Source of the DNA: RYN-433 sp036558265
GTDB taxonomy: Bacteria > Planctomycetota > Phycisphaerae > Tepidisphaerales > Tepidisphaeraceae
DNA: 6,186 bases
Assembly (NCBI GenBank): GCA_036558265.1
Contig: DATBFY010000090.1
Coordinates: 1-6,186, forward strand
Direction of reading: 5' to 3'
In this document: in pieces, positions 1 to 3,836 of the stretch
Layout: each line of letters begins with the position of its first letter
Position numbering within the stretch: position 1 is the stretch's first letter
Program-made: the position numbers and the translations under genes
The notes under the pieces: model-generated
The model's input: only the letters and a program-made list of their open reading frames with translations
Databases searched by the model: none
Told to the model about the DNA's origin: nothing

Positions 1-68
1 TCTGCGAGCCGCTCATCATCAAGGGCAAATCCCTTCACGATAAACTTACGGAGCCTCTGAGTGGCCCA
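1..68 (-). pseudogene. RhuM-family protein fragment, cut by window edge and apparently 5'-truncated
   Basis: Read on the minus strand from 68 down to 3, the frame gives WATQRLRKF, then IVKGFALDDERLA, and continues off the left edge. The pattern W-A-T-x-x-L-x-x-[FY]-[IL]-[IV]-K-G-F-x-[LM]-[DN]-D-E-R-L is the conserved core I recognise from the virulence RhuM family (Pfam Virulence_RhuM). Members of that family are often carried on genomic islands and their biochemical role is poorly defined. In intact members this core lies well inside the protein, after a line resembling 'RGTQFR'. Here the residues just before the W (GALARSR) do not match, although the frame stays open back to an ATG at 170 (MDRPPARCACGAML...). 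The simplest reading is a gene that lost its 5' part by recombination or insertion. A real short chimeric protein starting at 170 is possible but less likely. Family recognition is fairly sure; pseudogene status is inferred. Confidence 0.6.
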
Positions 69-73
69 CCTGC

Positions 74-99
74 TTCGCGCCAAAGCCCCCGCAAATCCC
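74..99 (+). repeat. Left copy of an imperfect direct repeat flanking the zinc-ribbon gene
   Basis: This 26-nt stretch begins TTCGCGCCAAA and continues with a C-run, GCAAA and TCCC. It matches 1760-1786 at 24 positions, with two substitutions and one single-base insertion. The two copies are in the same orientation and bracket the zinc-ribbon gene. This copy starts 5 bp from the point where RhuM homology ends. It could be a dispersed intergenic repeat of this genome or a recombination scar. Confidence 0.6.
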
Positions 100-181
100 C
101 GCCAAACTACCCCGATCGACTCGCCTGACAGCATGGCGCCACACGCACAGCGCGCGGGTGGCCGATCCATGTGACCGACCC

Positions 182-211
182 GTGTCACTCGCCCCTTGAC
201 GACGGTATGAT
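182..211 (+). promoter_or_regulatory. Possible promoter of the zinc-ribbon gene
   Basis: TATGAT at 206-211 matches five of six bases of the sigma-70 -10 consensus. The best -35 partner is weak: GTGTCA at 182-187, four of six bases with an 18-bp spacer. A start near 218 would give a leader of about 20 nt that contains the AAGGG ribosome-binding site. A TTGACG at 196-201 looks like a better -35 hexamer but has no -10 at the right distance. This is a prediction by eye only. Confidence 0.3.
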
Positions 212-226
212 GAAGCGCACCGGTTG

Positions 227-231
227 AAGGG
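227..231 (+). promoter_or_regulatory. Ribosome-binding site that decides the start of the zinc-ribbon gene
   Basis: AAGGG lies 7 nt before the ATG at 239. An in-frame TTG at 224 would extend the protein by five residues but would include the Shine-Dalgarno itself, so the ATG is preferred. Confidence 0.6.
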
Positions 232-238
232 TTCATGG

Positions 239-1639
239 ATGGCGGGAAAAGTAATTCTCCTCAGCGATGTTTACGGGTTGGGCGCGGCCGTGCTTGGCAT
301 TGCCGCGCTTGGGGCGTGGCTGATGACGCGCGGGCGCCGCGGTCGCGTCGTGGGCGAGCACCTGCATTGTCGACCATGCGGGTACGACCTGACCGGGCTG
401 GGCGACCGCGCGGGTCGGTGTCTCGAGTGCGGGGCGGATCTGGCGTCACCGCGCGCGGTGACAATCGGCCGCCAGGAGCGGCGGGTGGCATGGATCTGGG
501 TCGGCGGGTTGCTGCTCATCTCTGCACTCGCGATGGCGATCCGAGACGTGCGGCTGGGTGTGCGCGCCTGGGAGGTGGACGCAAATCGCCCGGTCTGGTG
601 GTTGCGGCGGCAGTTGACCTCCACCGCGAAACCGGCAGACCGCGATCGGGCCTTCGCCGAGTTGTCGCGCCGGCGCGAGGCGAAGCAACTGTCGTCAGCC
701 CAGATGGAAGCGGTGGCCCGGGCGTTGATCGATCTGCAGGGCAACCCGAGCGGCCCGTGGAAATCCCAATGGGGGACATTCGTAAGCCTCGCGCATTCGA
801 ACGAGGCGCTCGCCGAAGCGGACTGGATTCGCTATGCCGATCAGGCGATCGTGTGCAGCTTGCGCTGCCGCACCCGCGTAAGAAATGGGGACCCACTATC
901 CTTTGATTACGACTTCGGCCTGCGCGCGCATCGACACGCGCAATTCTGGGGCGAATACCATCTCACACGTGCCGAAGTGAGCGGCATCTCGATCGACCTG
1001 CGCGCGCTGGTGACGCCCAGGGACCCGCTGAGCGGCATGTTTGGCCCGTACGGACATGAGCTGACGGCCGCCATGTTGGCGCGTGCCCGCATCACGGAAG
1101 GGCCACAAACGCTCAAACTGATCTTCGATGTCGAGGTTCACGCCGGACCGCAATACGACGATACCGCCGCGGCGCGGGCCGTGCTGTTTCGAAAGACGGT
1201 GACTCGCGAAGTACCGTGGGTCTTCGTTCCCGCTGACGAACAGACCGTGGAACTGGCGCGGTCGCCGGAACTCGACGCGGCCGTGCGCGCGGGGGTCGGG
1301 CCACCGGAGGTGACCTTTGAACTGGAGCGAAACGATGCCGGCAATGTTGTAGTTGATAACATACGCAACCGCGCCCCGATCTCGATGGCGTCGTCGGTCT
1401 ACATCCGGGCCGGTCAGCGCGAGTGGTTCTGTGGAAGAACGCTTTGGGACTTCTCGCGGGCACACCTTGCCAACTTCGACGCCGATCATGTAGACGTCAT
1501 CCTCCGTCCGGATGTCGATCTGGCCAGACACACCATCGGTGTAACCAGGATCTGGGGCGGTGAATTGGTCTTCCGCAACGTCGCGGTCAGGTGGGTGGAC
1601 AAGGCCCGCAACCCGGTGACCCGTCCGACCGCAAGATGA
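239..1639 (+). CDS. Zinc-ribbon membrane protein of unknown function
   Basis: The product has 466 residues from the ATG at 239. A first hydrophobic segment spans about residues 12-29. It is followed by an Arg/Gly-rich stretch and a four-cysteine zinc ribbon: C44-R-P-C47-G-Y-D-L-T-G-L, then C61-L-E-C64-G. A second membrane segment lies at about 84-101 (WIWVGGLLLISALAMAI). The remaining 365 residues form a soluble region with no domain I can name. It is rich in Arg, Val and Asp and contains no obvious catalytic motif. The CGYDLTGL-type ribbon recurs in many otherwise unrelated planctomycete membrane proteins, so it identifies lineage more than function. If the ribbon is cytoplasmic, the large C-terminal region lies outside the membrane; this topology is inferred. 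The gene stands alone, converging on the signalling cluster. Upstream are a RhuM remnant and one copy of a repeat whose partner lies downstream. The coding call is firm; the function is unknown. Confidence 0.85.
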   Translation: MAGKVILLSDVYGLGAAVLGIAALGAWLMTRGRRGRVVGEHLHCRPCGYDLTGLGDRAGRCLECGADLASPRAVTIGRQERRVAWIWVGGLLLISALAMAIRDVRLGVRAWEVDANRPVWWLRRQLTSTAKPADRDRAFAELSRRREAKQLSSAQMEAVARALIDLQGNPSGPWKSQWGTFVSLAHSNEALAEADWIRYADQAIVCSLRCRTRVRNGDPLSFDYDFGLRAHRHAQFWGEYHLTRAEVSGISIDLRALVTPRDPLSGMFGPYGHELTAAMLARARITEGPQTLKLIFDVEVHAGPQYDDTAAARAVLFRKTVTREVPWVFVPADEQTVELARSPELDAAVRAGVGPPEVTFELERNDAGNVVVDNIRNRAPISMASSVYIRAGQREWFCGRTLWDFSRAHLANFDADHVDVILRPDVDLARHTIGVTRIWGGELVFRNVAVRWVDKARNPVTRPTAR

Positions 1640-1759
1640 GCGCCGTGCGGCCGTCCCTGCAGTAACCTGAACTCCAGCTCGCTCGCAACTCCCCGCAATT
1701 TTGTTGCGCGCCCGTGACGCGCGCGGCGCAATCGGTGAACCCCCGAAAAATAAAAAGAG

Positions 1760-1786
1760 TTCGCGCCAAAACCCCAGCAAAATCCC
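1760..1786 (+). repeat. Right copy of the imperfect direct repeat flanking the zinc-ribbon gene
   Basis: This 27-nt stretch shares the 11-nt core TTCGCGCCAAA, then CCCC, GCAAA and TCCC, with 74-99. The copies differ by two substitutions and one inserted A, and their starts are 1686 bp apart in the same orientation. The copy follows an A-rich stretch 14-20 nt upstream that the left copy lacks, so the similarity is confined to the repeat itself. Confidence 0.6.
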
Positions 1787-1823
1787 GCGTTGTCATTGCG
1801 AACTCACGCCGCGCACGTCACCG

Positions 1824-1858
1824 GCGCGCAACTCCACCCCTATAGGTGGAGGACGCGC
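1824..1858. other. Long interrupted hairpin
   Basis: An inner 7-bp stem CTCCACC/GGTGGAG (1832-1838 with 1845-1851) closes a 6-nt loop CCTATA. After a 3x2 internal loop (CAA opposite GA), an outer 5-bp stem GCGCG/CGCGC (1824-1828 with 1854-1858) continues the pairing, giving 12 perfect base pairs. There is no adjacent T-run, so it does not look like an intrinsic terminator. It could be a structured RNA element, a repeat-derived palindrome or a roadblock between convergent transcripts. Confidence 0.6.
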
Positions 1859-1886
1859 TCATGACGCGCCAAATCGCTCACGTAGG

Positions 1887-1902
1887 GCTCGCTTCAGCGA
1901 GC
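1887..1902. other. Compact hairpin GCTCGC-TTCA-GCGAGC
   Basis: Six base pairs close the tetraloop TTCA; the inner T and A could also pair. It lies 28 bp beyond the longer interrupted hairpin. The pair may be one element. No T-run follows on either strand. Confidence 0.55.
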
Positions 1903-1934
1903 GACATTACCCCGCCGCGTCGCGCAGCGACTCG

Positions 1935-1964
1935 ACTCCCCAAAACTCCCCAAATCTCCCCATC
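1935..1964 (+). repeat. Three-unit 10-bp C/A tandem repeat
   Basis: ACTCCCCAAA occurs twice in exact tandem (1935-1944 and 1945-1954). A third, decayed unit TCTCCCCATC follows at 1955-1964. It precedes an A7 run at 1968-1974. The 10-bp period matches one DNA helical turn, so the A-tracts fall on the same face, which may bend the DNA. The array is too short to call a function. Confidence 0.5.
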
Positions 1965-2036
1965 CCGAAAAAAATCCGCGCGCAAACCGCCCCGCTTAAC
2001 ACGCCACTATTTCGGCGCAACGCGAAGCCAGATCGT

Positions 2037-2080
2037 TGCTACAAAAGCAATCCTGCTACAAAATGCTACAGTTTGCTACA
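2037..2080. repeat. Four TGCTACA boxes, three in exact 10-bp phase
   Basis: TGCTACA occurs at 2037-2043, 2054-2060, 2064-2070 and 2074-2080, giving start-to-start spacings of 17, 10 and 10 bp. All copies have the same orientation (TGTAGCA on the minus strand). They lie 39 bp beyond the stop codon of the REC-GGDEF gene, in its 3' flank. Phased identical heptamers are typical of protein-binding arrays such as iterons or regulator sites. They could equally be the debris of a tandem repeat. Confidence 0.65.
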
Positions 2081-2118
2081 ACTCGCGCAATCGCATTGCA
2101 CCCCTTGGCTTCCGCCCT

Positions 2119-3156
2119 TTACGCCGCCGTCCGGCTGCCCGTGGACATGCTGATCCGATTCCGCCCGGCGTCCTTCGCCTGATAGAGGGCAGCGTCCGCC
2201 AGGCTCACCAACTGGTCGGCATGGGTCGGGTGGTTGGCGTTCAGCGAGCCGACGCCGATCGACATCGTCACCCCCTGCTCGCGCTTGAGGAGCTGGGCGG
2301 ACGATCGCAAGAACTCCTCGCGGATGCGCTGCGCCACCGCCGCCGCCTCGTCCCCGCTGGCGTGGGGCAGCAGCAGCACGAACTCGTCGCCGCCGTAACG
2401 CGCCGCGATGTCCATCGCGCGCTTGTTGGCGGTCATGACCCGGCCGGCGAGCATCAAAAGCTGGTCGCCCACCTGGTGCCCGTACGTGTCGTTGAGCTTC
2501 TTGTAGCTGTCCAGGTCGATCATGACGCAGGACAGGTCCTTCCCGTACCGCTGCGCCTCGGCAAAGCACTGCTCCAGCGCCTTGCCGAAGTGCCGGCGGT
2601 TGTACAGGCCCGTCAGCGCGTCGGTCGCCGCCATCTCCTCCATCTTCTTAAGCGATTGCTCGAGCTGGAGGTTCTTCTCGCGGACCTGCTCCAGCGCCTT
2701 CTCGATCTCGCTGCGCAGCTTCTCGTTCTCCCGCTTGATCATGTCCACGGCCAGGTTCTTCTCGACCACCAGCGGGATCGTGAAGAGGTAGTCGCCCATC
2801 TTCACGATGTAGTCGGTCGCGCCCTTGCGGATCGCCTCGGCCGCCAGGTGGCAGGCGTTCTCGCCCGTCACCAGGATCACCGGGGTCTGGCAGCGCTTGC
2901 GGATCTGGTCCACGAGCTGCATGCTCGAGCTGTCCGGCAGGTTGTAGTCCGAGAGGATCAGGTCGAACGACGCCAGGTCCTGCGCCAGCGCGTCGGCCAG
3001 CGAGCCGACGCCGGTGCAGGTGTCCTTGCCGAAATAGTCCTCGAGCGTTTCGCGGATCAGTTCGCGCTGGTCGGCGTCGTCTTCGATGATGAGCAGTCGG
3101 TGCTTGGGCATTGGCGACTCGTCGTTTCCCATTTTCCTTAGCCCCGGGGCGCGCAC
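2119..3156 (-). CDS. REC-GGDEF response regulator, diguanylate cyclase (PleD/WspR-like architecture)
   Basis: This response regulator makes cyclic di-GMP from two GTP in the cytoplasm. It has 345 residues counted from the GTG at 3156. The receiver domain (about 19-130) keeps the acidic pair D26/D27, phosphoacceptor D70 (LILSDYNLPD), T97 and K119. A charged coiled coil (about 137-175) leads into the GGDEF domain. That domain has DALTGLYNRR at 179-188, metal ligand D214 in MIDLDSYKKLNDTYGH, the RYGGDEF signature with GGDEF at 255-259, and SIGVG at 299-303. RAMD at 246-249 lies five residues before GGDEF, which is the classic inhibitory I-site, so product inhibition is expected. All key residues are present, so it should be active. 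It is the last gene of the kinase cluster. In-frame ATGs at 3132 and 3111 (MPKHRLLIIEDD) are alternative starts; the GTG was chosen for its GGAGG site. Confidence 0.93.
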   Translation of the reverse strand: MRAPGLRKMGNDESPMPKHRLLIIEDDADQRELIRETLEDYFGKDTCTGVGSLADALAQDLASFDLILSDYNLPDSSSMQLVDQIRKRCQTPVILVTGENACHLAAEAIRKGATDYIVKMGDYLFTIPLVVEKNLAVDMIKRENEKLRSEIEKALEQVREKNLQLEQSLKKMEEMAATDALTGLYNRRHFGKALEQCFAEAQRYGKDLSCVMIDLDSYKKLNDTYGHQVGDQLLMLAGRVMTANKRAMDIAARYGGDEFVLLLPHASGDEAAAVAQRIREEFLRSSAQLLKREQGVTMSIGVGSLNANHPTHADQLVSLADAALYQAKDAGRNRISMSTGSRTAA

Positions 3157-3162
3157 GACGGG

Positions 3163-3167
3163 CCTCC
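3163..3167 (-). promoter_or_regulatory. GGAGG ribosome-binding site favouring a GTG start
   Basis: On the minus strand GGAGG is followed by the 6-nt spacer CCCGTC and then GTG at 3156, in frame with the REC-GGDEF protein. The in-frame ATG at 3132 has AAGGA only 2 nt away, and the ATG at 3111 has only a weak GAG. Against the GTG start, the receiver homology itself begins only near the 3111 ATG. Confidence 0.5.
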
Positions 3168-3205
3168 GGTAAACTGACTTACGATAGAAGCATCGGCACG
3201 GCAAA

Positions 3206-3230
3206 CGTCCGGATAAATCAACGCCGGACG
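3206..3230 (-). promoter_or_regulatory. Hairpin in the gap between the two response-regulator genes
   Basis: CGTCCGG (3206-3212) and CCGGACG (3224-3230) form a perfect 7-bp stem around an 11-nt loop. It starts 16 bp after the stop of the Rcp1-like gene in the transcription direction. It is followed on the minus strand only by GTTTGCC, a poor T-tract. It could be a weak attenuator or mRNA-processing site that lowers expression of the diguanylate cyclase gene relative to the genes before it. The structure is visible; the role is speculative. Confidence 0.4.
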
Positions 3231-3245
3231 ATTCGTTACAAATTG

Positions 3246-3716
3246 TTATCGCCGGCACGCCACCGCCGGAAGGTGGTGCGTCGGGTACTGGTGGATCGTC
3301 AGCCAATAACTCGTGCTCGCCAGCACGGTCTGGAGGAACTGCTGGGCGTTGGCGGGCTTGAGCGTGTAGCTGTTGGCGCCGTTTTTGGCGGCCTCGGCCA
3401 TCTGCCGCTCGTCCGAGACCCCGGTCATCATCACGACTGGGATGTCGCGCAGGGCGGGGTCGGACTTGATCTGGCGCAGGACCGCCTGGCCGTCCAAACC
3501 GGGCATCTCGATGTCGAGGTAGACCAGGCCCGGGCGCGGGGCGTTGGCGTGGGGCCCGCGGCGGTAGAGGAAGTCGAGGGCCTCCTGGCCGTTGGTGCAC
3601 TCGTGAACCTTGTTGCTGACCTTGCACTCGCTGATCGCGTCGCGCACGAGCGAGCGGCAGTCCTCGTCGTCGTCCACCAGCAGGATGCTGATCGGCTCGT
3701 CGTTGCAGGTGATCAT
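3246..3716 (-). CDS. Rcp1-like single-domain response regulator
   Basis: A 156-residue stand-alone receiver with no output domain, expected to relay phosphate or signal by protein contact. It has the acidic cluster D15-D17, phosphoacceptor D68 in LVYLDIEMPGLDG, T98 (VVMMTG), and K120-P121 in GANSYTLKP. The C-terminal YWLTIHQYP (137-145) matches the ending typical of Rcp1-type regulators, the partners of bacterial phytochromes and related kinases. The ATG at 3716 was chosen because GAGGA lies 4 nt upstream on the minus strand and the resulting N-terminus fits the family. An in-frame ATG at 3797 would add 27 Pro/Ser-rich residues. It has no Shine-Dalgarno, though its codons are also G/C-ending, so it cannot be excluded. 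It follows the kinase gene directly, which suggests it is that kinase's cognate receiver. It could be a competitor or phosphate sink for the downstream REC-GGDEF protein. Confidence 0.92.
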   Translation of the reverse strand: MITCNDEPISILLVDDDEDCRSLVRDAISECKVSNKVHECTNGQEALDFLYRRGPHANAPRPGLVYLDIEMPGLDGQAVLRQIKSDPALRDIPVVMMTGVSDERQMAEAAKNGANSYTLKPANAQQFLQTVLASTSYWLTIHQYPTHHLPAVACRR

Positions 3717-3801
3717 CAGGTCCTCACCCGCCTGGGGGACCGGTGGGGACGTGGACCGGGACGCGGGCTGCCGGATGTTGGAAGGTTTGTGTGACATGGT
3801 G

Positions 3802-3836
3802 GTTGGTTGTTGGTTGCCAGTTGTCAGGTGCCAGTC
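3802..3836 (-). repeat. Heptad repeat array between kinase and response-regulator genes
   Basis: On the minus strand the sequence divides into five consecutive 7-mers: GACTGGC, ACCTGAC, AACTGGC, AACCAAC, AACCAAC. The last two are identical and the others differ by one to three bases. The array begins inside the kinase stop codon region and ends just before the alternative ATG at 3797. It resembles the short tandem heptad repeats described in cyanobacterial intergenic regions. A degenerate microsatellite arising by slippage is the simplest explanation. Confidence 0.55.

Larger units (their letters stand above)
1640..2118. other. Structured non-coding region between convergent genes
   Basis: This 479-bp stretch separates the end of the zinc-ribbon gene from the end of the REC-GGDEF gene. 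No reading frame in it resembles a protein. It holds, in order: a 6-bp inverted repeat TTGCGC/GCGCAA (1704-1709 with 1726-1731), an A-rich patch (about 1745-1756), the right copy of the flanking repeat, two hairpins, a 10-bp-period C/A repeat, an A-run (1968-1974), the TGCTACA boxes and a small GCAAT/ATTGC inverted repeat (2087-2099). None of the hairpins is followed by a clear T-run on either strand, so I call no terminator. Unusual base composition and repeat density suggest an intergenic repeat island. Confidence 0.7.

Noticed and set aside
1704..1731. TTGCGC...GCGCAA inverted repeat as a terminator of the zinc-ribbon gene
   Set aside because: The stem is short, the 16-nt loop is CG-rich and there is no T-run on the plus strand. 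The AT-rich patch that follows is A-rich, not T-rich.
896..1780. A minus-strand open frame of 294 codons opposite the zinc-ribbon gene
   Set aside because: It has no recognisable domain and is Arg-rich. The plus-strand frame has the CxxC...CxxC ribbon, two membrane segments and a Shine-Dalgarno.
2036..2050. A TTGCT/AGCAA inverted repeat that might end the signalling-cluster transcript
   Set aside because: It has only 5 bp of stem and no T-run follows on the minus strand. It overlaps the TGCTACA array and is probably a by-product of it.
1846..3141. A plus-strand open frame of 431 codons across the REC-GGDEF gene
   Set aside because: It is antisense to the GGDEF protein and low in complexity (His/Arg/Val/Leu/Gln repeats). 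The minus strand carries intact receiver and GGDEF motifs.
3802..3836. The heptad array and the TGCTACA boxes considered as a CRISPR array
   Set aside because: The units are far too short, with no spacers of 25 bp or more, and there are no cas genes nearby.
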